Assembly: GCF_900188455.1 (NCBI RefSeq)
Contig: NZ_FZOL01000003.1
Coordinates: forward strand, 186,001-250,000
Reading direction: 5' to 3'
Origin: Pseudomonas japonica
GTDB taxonomy: Bacteria; Pseudomonadota; Gammaproteobacteria; Pseudomonadales; Pseudomonadaceae
Length of the DNA: 64,000 bases
The notes under the pieces were generated by a model. That model did not search any database. It was not told the DNA's origin and was given only the letters and a program-made list of their open reading frames with translations. The translations under genes and the position numbers were made by a program. Position 1 is the stretch's first letter. Each line of letters opens with the position of its first letter. This document shows, one piece after another, positions 47,104 to 54,985 of the stretch.

Positions 47104-48333
47104 ATGCAATCCACCCATTCGCCGTTCAGCCCGGTCGCCATTGGCCCGCTGACCCTGAAAAACCGCTTTATCAAGGCTGCCACCAACGAAGGCATGAGCG
47201 CGGGCGGTGTGCCGTCCAGGCAACTGGCGCTATTGCATGCCAACCTGGCGGGCGGCGGTGTGGCCCTGACGACCGTGGCGTACTGCGCGGTGAGCCGGGA
47301 TGGCCGCACCTTGCCCAACCAGCTGATCCTGGAGCCGGCCAGCCTGCCGCACTTCCGCGCCCTGACCGATGCCGTGCACGCCAACGGCGGCCTGGCCAGC
47401 GCGCAGATCACCCATGGCGGCTGCTTCACCTTCATCCGCGAGCGCTCGACCCGGCGCCCGTTGTCGGCCAGTGGCGGCTTCAACAAGATCGGCATGATGA
47501 GCGGCATGTTCTTCAAGCAGGCCATGACCGAGGCCGACATGCAGCAGGTGGTCGCCGATTTCGCCCAGGGCGCTCGCCTGGCCCGCGAGGCCGGCTTCGA
47601 TGCGGTGGAGATCCACATGGGCCACGGCTACCTGCTCAGCCAGTTCATCTCACCGCTCTACAACAAGCGCCGCGACTCGTACGGCGGCAGCCTGGAAAAC
47701 CGCCTGCGCTTCCCGCGCCGGGTGCTGCGCGCGGTGCTCGACGCGGTGGGCCGGGAGATGGCGGTGATCTGCAAATACAGCATCACCGAGGGCACCCGTG
47801 CCGGCAACAGCGCCGAGGACGGGGCGAAGATCGCGCGCATGCTGGAAGAAGAGGGCGCGCACCTGCTGGTGCTCAGTGCCGGGATGAATGCCGAGTCCAT
47901 CACCACCATGTTCGGTTCGTCCTTCCCCAAGGAAAACCGCGTGCAGCAGAAGAACCCGGTGATCGCCCTGGCCATGGCGATTCAGCGCATGACCGACCCG
48001 GTGGTGGAGTTTCGCGAGCTGTACCTGCTGGAGCACGCGCGCAAGGTCCGCGCCGCGGTGAAGATGCCGCTGGCCTACCTGGGTGGGGCGCAAAGCCTGA
48101 GCAGCATCGAGCAGGTCATGAGCGAGGGCTTCAACCTGGTCGCCATGGGCCGCGCGCTGATCGCCGAGCCGGGGTATGTGAACAAACTGGCCAATGGCGA
48201 AGGGCGCAGCAACCGGTGTACGGCGTGCAATCGTTGCGTGGCGATGATGTATACCCCGGGGGGGACGTCGTGCGTGCTGGGTCAGCCGGGGGATGCGGAA
48301 TTGAATCGGGTGCCGGCGGCGGGGGCCCTGTAG
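47104..48333 (+). CDS. NADH:flavin oxidoreductase, Old Yellow Enzyme family
   Basis: A 409-residue FMN TIM-barrel enzyme: PLTLKNRFIKAATNEGM at the start, AQITHGGCF near residue 100, the catalytic-site EIHMGHGYLLSQFISPLYNKRRDSYGG near 165, and GRALIADP-like GRALIAEPGYVN near 345. A short C-terminal cysteine cluster (CTACNRCVAMM..TSC) suggests the iron-sulfur binding start of the 2,4-dienoyl-CoA reductase subfamily, but the usual second flavodomain is absent. It probably reduces an enoyl bond of a pathway intermediate. It follows the DUF1302 gene by 61 bp. Confidence 0.82.
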   Translation: MQSTHSPFSPVAIGPLTLKNRFIKAATNEGMSAGGVPSRQLALLHANLAGGGVALTTVAYCAVSRDGRTLPNQLILEPASLPHFRALTDAVHANGGLASAQITHGGCFTFIRERSTRRPLSASGGFNKIGMMSGMFFKQAMTEADMQQVVADFAQGARLAREAGFDAVEIHMGHGYLLSQFISPLYNKRRDSYGGSLENRLRFPRRVLRAVLDAVGREMAVICKYSITEGTRAGNSAEDGAKIARMLEEEGAHLLVLSAGMNAESITTMFGSSFPKENRVQQKNPVIALAMAIQRMTDPVVEFRELYLLEHARKVRAAVKMPLAYLGGAQSLSSIEQVMSEGFNLVAMGRALIAEPGYVNKLANGEGRSNRCTACNRCVAMMYTPGGTSCVLGQPGDAELNRVPAAGAL

Positions 48334-48370
48334 GTGCTGGCTTGCCTGTGAAGATGTAGGGGGCTGTGAG

Positions 48371-48502
48371 GTGCCTGTCTTGAGTCTTGTAGCGCCCTTG
48401 AGATCGAGCGCCGCCCGCGCGGCGCATCGCGAGCGCGCTCGCGATGCGCCGCGCGGGCGGCGCTCGATCTCAAGGGCGCTACAACACTCAAGACAAGCAC
48501 CA
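48371..48502. repeat. Long palindromic element, short copy 3
   Basis: A nearly perfect 132-bp palindrome centred at 48436 (GCGAGCGCGCTCGC). It has only the outer arms of the family (TGCCTGTCTTGAG.., ATCGAGCGCCGCCCGCGCGG) and lacks the core. It lies between the convergent OYE and RNase T2 genes. Confidence 0.85.
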
Positions 48503-48514
48503 GGCGGCCTTGCT

Positions 48515-49495
48515 CTAAACCCCCCGCCCACTGGCCTCGATACGAATCCGGTCATCACGACACTCATTGCGATCACTGCCGCGAGAGGAGAGGAACGCCT
48601 GGCCGATCGCGCCCTTGAGCGAGCGCTCGCCCTGGAAGTCCTTCGGCAGCGCTACCCGGACTTCCTTCAGGTAGTCGCCGCTGCAGATCAACTGCACATT
48701 GTTCCGCACGGCCTCGTTGCCGAAGTCAGCGGCCAGTTTCGAATAGAACTGCGCTTTGGACATTTCGCCGCCGGCATTGCCGCGCACGTACTCGCCGGCG
48801 CTGGAGTCGTTGAACGACTTCACCAGGTCGACGGCCAGGCGGAAATACTCGTCATCGGCCAGTGCCGTCTGGCAGACCCCGTGTTTCTTCCATTCGTGAT
48901 TGCCGAACTGGGTGCCGTAATTGAAGTTGGGCATCCACGGCCTGATGTACTCGACGGTGGCCTCGCTCAGGTCCAATTCGGGGCCGGCGCACTTGCCGTA
49001 GTCGATGCCGCAGGCCTGTTTGTTCGGCCACAGGCCGTGCAGGGTGAAGTGGTCGACCTTGAGTTCGCCTTCCTTCATTGCCTGGCATTCGGGCTTGGTC
49101 GGTCCGCCCTTGTCATGCTCGCAGAAGCCTGGCTGCCAGGTCACCGCCAGTACATGGCTGTCGTATTGATCGGGCAGGCGACAGGCCTTGGTGCCCACCT
49201 CGGAAATTTCCAGCCCCTGGACCTGGCCGCAGTCGGCCGAGATCCAGCGCAGGTCCTTGCCGCCCAGGTCGACCCTGACCCACTGGTAGCGTTCGCGGTT
49301 GACCTCGACGATGCGCAGCGTCTGGCCCGGCTGGACCGAGCGGTCGCCCGGATTGGTCTTGTTCTTGAACGATTGAAAGGCTTCGCAGCGCTGGGTGAGG
49401 GTGAACGTGCCGGCGCTGGCGTCCGCGGCCAGCGTGCTGTCGATGTTCAGCAGCGCGAATGCGCTTGCCAGGGAAAGTGCGGCCAGACGACCCAT
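48515..49495 (-). CDS. Secreted ribonuclease T2 family protein
   Basis: A 326-residue protein with a signal peptide (MGRLAALSLASAFALLNIDSTLA). The two conserved active-site motifs of RNase T2 are present: CAS-I in HFTLHGLWPN near residue 158 and CAS-II in NHEWKKHGVC near residue 205, with catalytic histidines in both. Several cysteine pairs support extracytoplasmic folding. About 100 N-terminal residues (QPGQTLRIVEVNRERYQWVRV) look like an extra SH3-like region. AAGGA precedes ATG 49495. It is unrelated to the surrounding catabolic genes; possible roles are periplasmic RNA scavenging or a secreted toxin. Confidence 0.9.
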   Translation of the reverse strand: MGRLAALSLASAFALLNIDSTLAADASAGTFTLTQRCEAFQSFKNKTNPGDRSVQPGQTLRIVEVNRERYQWVRVDLGGKDLRWISADCGQVQGLEISEVGTKACRLPDQYDSHVLAVTWQPGFCEHDKGGPTKPECQAMKEGELKVDHFTLHGLWPNKQACGIDYGKCAGPELDLSEATVEYIRPWMPNFNYGTQFGNHEWKKHGVCQTALADDEYFRLAVDLVKSFNDSSAGEYVRGNAGGEMSKAQFYSKLAADFGNEAVRNNVQLICSGDYLKEVRVALPKDFQGERSLKGAIGQAFLSSRGSDRNECRDDRIRIEASGRGV

Positions 49496-49645
49496 GGTGA
49501 TGTCCTTCGGTGATGGAGGGGCCTGTAGTGTCGGGAGCGCTCCGGTCAGCTGGAACCGGGACACCCTTCATCGGGCCTGCCTGCGTTGGCGCGGCATCTT
49601 ACCCGGGTCGTGGCCGGATGGCGCGGGAAAACCGCGCCTTGTCGA

Positions 49646-51172
49646 TCAACCTTGGTCATCGAGGGTCAACACGCCGTCCTTGCGCGAGAACCAGTGCATG
49701 TCGAACTCCACCCCGGCGCCGCCCGGACGCTCCAGCTTCTGCGCCATGAGCACGCGTTCGCCGTCGCTGCGCAGGGTGATCATGCCGTAGGTGGCGACGA
49801 TCCGCTCCTTGGCCGAGAGCAGGCTGTCGATCTCCTTGGCGATCTGTTGCTTGCGTGGGTCGCTGGCGCTCGCCAGTTCGGCGATCAGCGCCTTGACCCG
49901 TTCGCCACTGTGCAGGTTGAAGGACTGGAACTCCGGCGAGGAACGCATCAGCTCGGTGGAAAAGATGCACGGCCGTTCGCCACGCCCGTAGCGGCCGATG
50001 GCGCCCAGGGTCTCGGGCCGGGGATGACAGTAGGGCTCCTCGTCGCCGCTGGAAATCACCGTGGCGGTGGCGTCGATGGCGCGCAGGAAGGTGGTGGAGA
50101 AGTCGGCCGAACCGTGGTGGCACGACTTGGCGATATCCGCGCCGAAATGTTCGCGGGCCTGCTGCAGATAGGCGTCCCATTGCGCGGCGTCGGCGCCCGC
50201 GGCGGGGGCCTCGCGTCCGGTCTTCTGGCGCAGCAGGTGCAGTTCGGCGGGCACGTTGAGGTCGCCGCCGAGGAGGAAACGCAGGCTGCCGTAGCGCAGC
50301 AGCAGGACCACGGAGTGACCGTTCTTGCTGATGCCCGTGTCACTGCCGAGCTTCGGCAGCCCCCGCTGGCCGCCGTCGGCCAATGGAATGGGGCCGAGGA
50401 CCTCGATGCTCAGGGGCTTGCCGTCGAGGGTGCGGTGCTGTTCGTCGAAACCGTCCAGGTAGCGCTGCTCGCTGGTGATGCCGAGGACGCTGTCCGGGCC
50501 GAAGCGCTGGGCCGCGGCGCCGAGCAGGTTGAGGTAGGTCTTCGACGAGTCCGGGTGTTGCGCGAGCAATGCCGCCAACTGGTCGCCGGACTGGATCAGG
50601 TCGAGGTAGCAGTTCACCCCGCCGACCTTGCCGCGCGCGCCCAGTTCGTCGGCGTCGGTGGCGGCCTTACGTTCCACCAGGGTGTTGTGGTAGACCCGCT
50701 TGAACTGCAGGTGCTGGCTTTCGAACAGGTACTTGAAGCCGCCGAAGTGGTCCTTGTCGCCGTGGCTGATCAGGGCGAACTCGAAATTCACCGGGCCCGG
50801 GTCGGTTCCGGCGGCGAGCAACGGGCGGTCGAGGCGCAGGTTGAAACGCCAGGAGAGAAAACGCCGCATATTGCTCGACGCCCCGGCATCGACCAGCGCC
50901 AGCTGATTGTCGGGGGTGACCAGAAAGGCGCCGTCGCCCTGGCCGACATCGACGAAGTTGATCTCCAGCAGGCGTTCTTCGCTGACTTCGTCCTTGTGCA
51001 GCCAGCCTTTTTCGCGACGGCCGATCACCTGCAGCCAGTCGCCCGTGGGCGGCGCATCCAGCAAGCGGACCTCGTCGCCCCACAGCAGTTGCTGGATGCG
51101 CTTGCCCTTGCGGTCCGGGGTGTCGCGCACGAAGACATTCCCGGCCACGGCAAAACGCAGTTGCTCCGCCAT
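49646..51172 (-). CDS. SH3-like domain plus ComEC-type metallo-beta-lactamase-fold protein
   Basis: A 508-residue cytoplasmic protein without signal peptide or membrane segments. Residues 1-65 form a bacterial SH3-like domain (VFVRDTPDRKGKRIQQLLWGDEV). From residue 70 there is a metallo-beta-lactamase fold of the ComEC C-terminal type: INFVDVGQGDGAFLV, SHGDKDHFGG (metal ligands), FLLGGDLN, KSCHHGS and EPYCHPRPETL. Such domains are phosphodiesterases or nucleases in some systems. Genes of this general type are found in some defence loci, but no partner of a known system is present. It is read toward the RNase T2 gene, 150 bp apart. Confidence 0.72.
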   Translation of the reverse strand: MAEQLRFAVAGNVFVRDTPDRKGKRIQQLLWGDEVRLLDAPPTGDWLQVIGRREKGWLHKDEVSEERLLEINFVDVGQGDGAFLVTPDNQLALVDAGASSNMRRFLSWRFNLRLDRPLLAAGTDPGPVNFEFALISHGDKDHFGGFKYLFESQHLQFKRVYHNTLVERKAATDADELGARGKVGGVNCYLDLIQSGDQLAALLAQHPDSSKTYLNLLGAAAQRFGPDSVLGITSEQRYLDGFDEQHRTLDGKPLSIEVLGPIPLADGGQRGLPKLGSDTGISKNGHSVVLLLRYGSLRFLLGGDLNVPAELHLLRQKTGREAPAAGADAAQWDAYLQQAREHFGADIAKSCHHGSADFSTTFLRAIDATATVISSGDEEPYCHPRPETLGAIGRYGRGERPCIFSTELMRSSPEFQSFNLHSGERVKALIAELASASDPRKQQIAKEIDSLLSAKERIVATYGMITLRSDGERVLMAQKLERPGGAGVEFDMHWFSRKDGVLTLDDQG

Positions 51173-51270
51173 CTCACACCTCCCTCGCTGGATTTGCCAG
51201 ACGGTATAGATGGCCCTTTGCTTTCAGGCAAGGGCAATGCGCGTGGCGCGACGCGTGGCAGGGCGCCGGT

Positions 51271-52104
51271 TCAACCGAAGCGCAGGAACTCCAGGCAACT
51301 GCGATTGAACAGCTCGCGGTGCTCCACCTGCACCCAGTGCCCGCACTGGTTGAGGATGATGAAACGCGCCTGCCTGGCACCGTCGATGATGCGCTGGGCA
51401 CCGCTCACCGGGTTGAAGTGGTCGTTGCTGCCCCAGAAACCGAGGATCGGGCACTGGATCTCGTCGAGGCGACTTTCCATGTTCGGCACCATCATCGTGC
51501 TGAACAGGTTCTTCGGCTGGGTCACGGCCACCGCCACGCGCTCCTGCAGCAGGTCTTCCGGCAGGATCGACGGGTCGAACAGTTGCAGGCTCATCATGCT
51601 GCGCATCTCGGCCATGCCGATGGGGCCGGCGTTGAACAGGCTGACCATGCGCAGGATGCCGGACATCTGGAAGTAGGTTTCCCGCTCCTCCACGCCTCCG
51701 GGGGCGAGCAGGATCAGTTTCTCGGCCATCTGCGGATGCCGCAGGGCCAGGCCGAGGGCAATCGCGCCGCCCAGGGAGTTGCCGAGCAGGGTGCAGCGGG
51801 TCACGCCGATCCCTTCCAGGAACTGGCTCACGCAGTCGACGAAGAAGTCCAGGTTGTACTGCACGTCCTCGGGCTTGTCCGAACGACCGAAGCCGGGCAG
51901 GTCGAGAAGGAGGTTGCGGTAGCCGGCGGCGACGAATTCCGGGTAGTTGCCCTTGAAGTTGCTGAACCCGCTGGCCCCCGGCCCGCTGCCGTGCAGCCAC
52001 AGGACCACGGGGCCCTGGCCTTCGTCCAGGTAATGCAGGCGCAGGCCGCTGGGCAGGGTCTGGTACTCGCCGACCGGCAACGGCAGGTCTACGGATTGAT
52101 TCAT
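51271..52104 (-). CDS. Alpha/beta hydrolase, meta-cleavage product hydrolase type (HsaD/TesD-like)
   Basis: A 277-residue C-C bond hydrolase: oxyanion region LWLHGSGPGASGFSNFKGN near residue 37, nucleophile serine in LLGNSLGGAIALGLAL near residue 107, acid Asp in FWGSNDHFNP near 222 and His in NQCGHWVQVEHRE near 252. GSGPGASG..N is typical of BphD/HsaD enzymes that cleave meta-cleavage products into a dienoate and an acid. The dienoate would enter the hydratase/aldolase pathway at 37-40 kb. It is divergent from the SDR operon, with catabolic-motif sites for both directions in the 268-bp gap. Confidence 0.88.
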   Translation of the reverse strand: MNQSVDLPLPVGEYQTLPSGLRLHYLDEGQGPVVLWLHGSGPGASGFSNFKGNYPEFVAAGYRNLLLDLPGFGRSDKPEDVQYNLDFFVDCVSQFLEGIGVTRCTLLGNSLGGAIALGLALRHPQMAEKLILLAPGGVEERETYFQMSGILRMVSLFNAGPIGMAEMRSMMSLQLFDPSILPEDLLQERVAVAVTQPKNLFSTMMVPNMESRLDEIQCPILGFWGSNDHFNPVSGAQRIIDGARQARFIILNQCGHWVQVEHRELFNRSCLEFLRFG

Positions 52105-52226
52105 CGGGTTTCTCCTGGTCCGGGAATGGGCGCGCAGACCGGCCAGGCGAAGTGGATGAGCGAAGGGGTAAGCCACGCCCGGCACGGAATGCACCGGGGC
52201 ATGCTCGGTCCTGCGCTGCCCGCGGG

Positions 52227-52244
52227 CATCGTCCGTTCAGACCA
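52227..52244 (-). promoter_or_regulatory. Catabolic-regulon motif, site facing the hydrolase gene
   Basis: The minus strand reads TGGTCTGAACGGACGATG followed by CCC; GGACGATG is perfect and 4 of 6 bases match TAGTCC. It lies about 125 bp from the hydrolase start at 52104. Confidence 0.5.
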
Positions 52245-52280
52245 TGGTCCTGTTCATGGCCCTGGTCATAGCTCTGGCCA

Positions 52281-52298
52281 TAGTCCCGTTGGACGATG
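52281..52298 (+). promoter_or_regulatory. Catabolic-regulon motif, site facing the SDR/SnoaL operon
   Basis: The site reads TAGTCCCGTTGGACGATG, a perfect match to TAGTCC-N5-GGACGATG, 75 bp before the start at 52373. Confidence 0.7.
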
Positions 52299-52372
52299 TC
52301 CAGTACCCGCCAGCGCCCAATCATGCCGGGGAGGGCCCGTTGTCCACGGGCCGCACATCCAGGGAGAACGCT

Positions 52373-53107
52373 ATGAAATTGCACAACAAGGTGGCCTTCG
52401 TCACCGGCGCGGGGCAGGGCATGGGCCAGGCCATCGTGCGCCGTTTCGTCGCCGAAGGGGCGCGGGTGGTCGCGGTCGATCTGCACCGCGAGGCGCTGGC
52501 CGAGAGCCTCGCCGATCTCGGCGAACAGGTGCTGGCCCTGGCCTGCAACGTCGCCGACAGCGCGTCGGTTGCCGATGCCATGGGTCAGGTCGAGGCACAT
52601 TTCGGCGGGCTGGACATCGTGGTCAACAACGCGGGGGTCGGCGCCCTCGACAGCTTCCTCGACACCCCGGACGACAGCTGGGCGCGGGTGATCGGGGTCA
52701 ACCTCGGCGGCACCTTCCTCTGTGCCCGCGAGGGCGCGCGGCTGATGCTCAAGGGCCAGCGCCAGGGCGCGATCATCAACCTGTCCAGCACCGCCGCGCT
52801 GACTGGCGAGGGCCCCAGCCACTACTGCGCGTCGAAGGCCGCGGTGATGGGTCTGACCCGCTCCATCGCCCGGGAACTGGCGCTCAGCGGCATCCGCGTC
52901 AACACCCTGGTGCCCGGGCCGACCAACACGCCGATGATGGCCGGCATCCCCGACGAACACATGCAGGCACTGCTGAAGAACGTGCCCCTCGGGCGCATGT
53001 GCGAAACCGACGAGATCGCCCGGGTCGCGGTCTTCCTCGCCAGCGAGGACGCCAGTTTCATGACCGGACAGAACATCGCCGTCAACGGCGGCATGGCCTT
53101 TATCTGA
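52373..53107 (+). CDS. Short-chain dehydrogenase/reductase
   Basis: A 244-residue classical SDR: TGAGQGMGQ at residues 10-18, NNAGVG near 82, SSTAALTGEGPSHYCASKAAVMG with the catalytic Tyr-X3-Lys near 148, and a C-terminal TGQNIAVNGGMAFI. AGGGAGAA lies 6 bases before the ATG. It is the first gene of an operon with another SDR and a SnoaL-like protein. It probably oxidises a hydroxyacyl or ring alcohol of the pathway; the substrate is not known. Confidence 0.83.
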   Translation: MKLHNKVAFVTGAGQGMGQAIVRRFVAEGARVVAVDLHREALAESLADLGEQVLALACNVADSASVADAMGQVEAHFGGLDIVVNNAGVGALDSFLDTPDDSWARVIGVNLGGTFLCAREGARLMLKGQRQGAIINLSSTAALTGEGPSHYCASKAAVMGLTRSIARELALSGIRVNTLVPGPTNTPMMAGIPDEHMQALLKNVPLGRMCETDEIARVAVFLASEDASFMTGQNIAVNGGMAFI

Positions 53108-53116
53108 GGAATCGAC

Positions 53117-53887
53117 ATGAGCAAGCGTCTGCAAGGAAAGATCGCCTTCGTCACCGGTGCCGGTTCCGGCATCGGTGAAGCCACCGCCCTGCGTTTCGCC
53201 GAGGAGGGCGCCGTGGTGGTGCTCTGCGGCCGCCGGCCCGAGCCGCTGCAGCAGGTGCGGGAGAAGATCCAGGCCCTGGGCGGCCAGGCGGAGATCGCCG
53301 TGGCCGATGTCAGTGACGAGCAGGGCTACGTCGCGGCCCTGGAAGACACGGCCAAGCGTCACGGGCGCCTCGACATCCTGGTCAACAACGCCATGGCCTA
53401 CACCTGGGGCGGCATCGACAGCATGAGCACCGCCGACTGGCACGCCAACTTCAGCACCACGGTGGACGGCACCTTCTGGGGCACGCGTACCGCCATGCGC
53501 CTGATGCGCGACAGCGGCGGCGCCATCGTCAATATCGCCTCGATCTGCGGCCTGTTCGGCACCGCCTGGATGGCCGGCTATTCGGCGGCCAAGGCGGCGG
53601 TGATCAACTTCAGCCGTGCCGCGGCCAGCGAAGGCGCGCCGCACAAGGTGCGCTGCAACGTGGTCATTCCCGGCGTGGTGGATACCCCGGCCACCGCCGG
53701 CATGCTCGGCGACGCCAAGGCCCGCGAGAACACCGAGAAGGTCATCCCGATGAAGCGTGTCGGCCTGCCAGTGGAGCTGGCCAACGCCATCCTGTTCCTC
53801 GCCAGCGATGAAGCCTCCTATGTCACCGGGGCCAGCCTCAGCGTGGATGGCGGGCGCAGTTCCGACCTGTATACGGTGCTGGACTGA
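53117..53887 (+). CDS. Short-chain dehydrogenase/reductase
   Basis: A 256-residue SDR with TGAGSGIG near residues 12-19, NNAMAYTWGG near 90 and the catalytic YSAAKAA near 154. It starts 9 bp after the preceding SDR, with TGAGGA as ribosome-binding site, and its stop overlaps the SnoaL-like start (TGATG). A separate oxidation step on the same substrate is likely; this is context inference. Confidence 0.83.
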   Translation: MSKRLQGKIAFVTGAGSGIGEATALRFAEEGAVVVLCGRRPEPLQQVREKIQALGGQAEIAVADVSDEQGYVAALEDTAKRHGRLDILVNNAMAYTWGGIDSMSTADWHANFSTTVDGTFWGTRTAMRLMRDSGGAIVNIASICGLFGTAWMAGYSAAKAAVINFSRAAASEGAPHKVRCNVVIPGVVDTPATAGMLGDAKARENTEKVIPMKRVGLPVELANAILFLASDEASYVTGASLSVDGGRSSDLYTVLD

Positions 53888-54522
53888 TGAACATGGACGA
53901 CGCTTCGCTGCTGCACCGCCTCGACCGCCTGGAGTCCCTCGACGCCATCCGCCAGCTCGCCGGCAAGTACGCCCTGGCCCTGGACATGCGCGACATGGAC
54001 GCCATGGCCAACTGCTTCGCCTTCGATGTGCGCGTCGGCCGCGAGCTGAGCGGCCGTGCGCACCTCAAGGCATGGCTCGACGAAACCATGCGCAAGCAGT
54101 TCCACGGCACCTCGCACCACCTGGGCCAGCACATCATCGAGTTCAGCGACCCGGACCATGCCACTGGCGTGGTCTATTCGAAGAACGAGCATGAGACCGG
54201 TCCCGAGTGGGTGATCATGCAGATGCTCTACTGGGACGATTACGAGCGTATCGACGGGCGCTGGTACTTCCGCCGGCGCCTGCCGTGCTACTGGTACGCC
54301 AGCGACCTGAACAAACCGCCGATCGGCGGCTTGAAGATGCGCTGGCCGGGGCGCGAGCCCTATGCGGGGAGCTTCCATGAGCTGTTTCCGTCGTGGGATG
54401 CGTTCTGGGCCCAGCGGCCGGACAAGGACCAGTTGCCACAGGTCGCCGAGCCGGCGCCGCTGGAGGGGTTTCTGAAGACCATGCGGGGCGGGGCGGGGGA
54501 TCCGAAGATTCGGGTGCGTTGA
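53887..54522 (+). CDS. SnoaL/NTF2-like protein
   Basis: A 211-residue alpha-beta-barrel protein: HRLDRLESLDAIRQLAGKYALALDMRD at the start and GTSHHLGQHIIEF..DPDHATGVVYSKNEHE in the middle are typical of the SnoaL-like/NTF2 fold. It is translationally coupled to the SDR upstream. Family members act as isomerases, hydratases or ligand binders, and several occur in steroid degradation clusters, so a role on a ring intermediate is likely. A degenerate copy of its 3' third is found at 56222-56439. Confidence 0.78.
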   Translation: MNMDDASLLHRLDRLESLDAIRQLAGKYALALDMRDMDAMANCFAFDVRVGRELSGRAHLKAWLDETMRKQFHGTSHHLGQHIIEFSDPDHATGVVYSKNEHETGPEWVIMQMLYWDDYERIDGRWYFRRRLPCYWYASDLNKPPIGGLKMRWPGREPYAGSFHELFPSWDAFWAQRPDKDQLPQVAEPAPLEGFLKTMRGGAGDPKIRVR

Positions 54523-54562
54523 GGGGGGCGAGGGCCTTGCGGGAGACCGCATCGGGGCTGGC

Positions 54563-54870
54563 AGGTGCCTGTCTTGAGGCTTGCAGCGCCCTTGAGATCG
54601 AGCGCCGCCCGCGCGGCGCATCGCGAGCGCGCTCGCTCCTACATTTGTTGCAACGTGCCTATGCCTGACAGGCCATGGTTGACCGCCTTGTTGGTACGAC
54701 GCGGTACCGCGTCGAGCCCAAAAGCCTCCCCACGATGAATCGCCAGGCACCAGAGGCTGGCGACGCCGCACTCACAGGCCATGGCACGTTGCAAAAAATG
54801 TAGGAGCGAGCGCGCTCGCGATGCGCCGCGCGGGCGGCGCTCGATCTCAAGGGCGCTGGAGCACCATCGT
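54563..54870. repeat. Long palindromic element, copy 4
   Basis: A full-length member of the family: outer arms TGCCTGTCTTGAG and ATCGAGCGCCGCCCGCGCGG in both directions, and TTGTTGCAACGT inside. The core palindrome reads GACGCGGTACCGCGTC where copies 1 and 2 have GACTCG(G/A)TATCGAGTC, a paired change preserving the stem. It lies in the 463-bp gap between the SnoaL-like gene and the duplicated unknown gene. Confidence 0.85.
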
Positions 54871-54893
54871 CATGCCCTGCGTTCGCCCCCCGG

Positions 54894-54913
54894 ACCTGAT
54901 ATTTCTGTCAGTT
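54894..54913 (+). promoter_or_regulatory. lux-box-like dyad upstream of the unknown duplicated gene, copy 1
   Basis: The core CTGATATTTCTGTCAG has the CT-N12-AG form and lies 72 bp before ATG 54986. The flank TTGTGC is shared with the sites at 11393 and 30003. Confidence 0.65.
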
Positions 54914-54985
54914 GTGCCCGCCACAAACCAGTGTTCGAATCCAGCCCATGCCCCGGTACCTATCCCGTGGCCAAGGAGCTGAACC

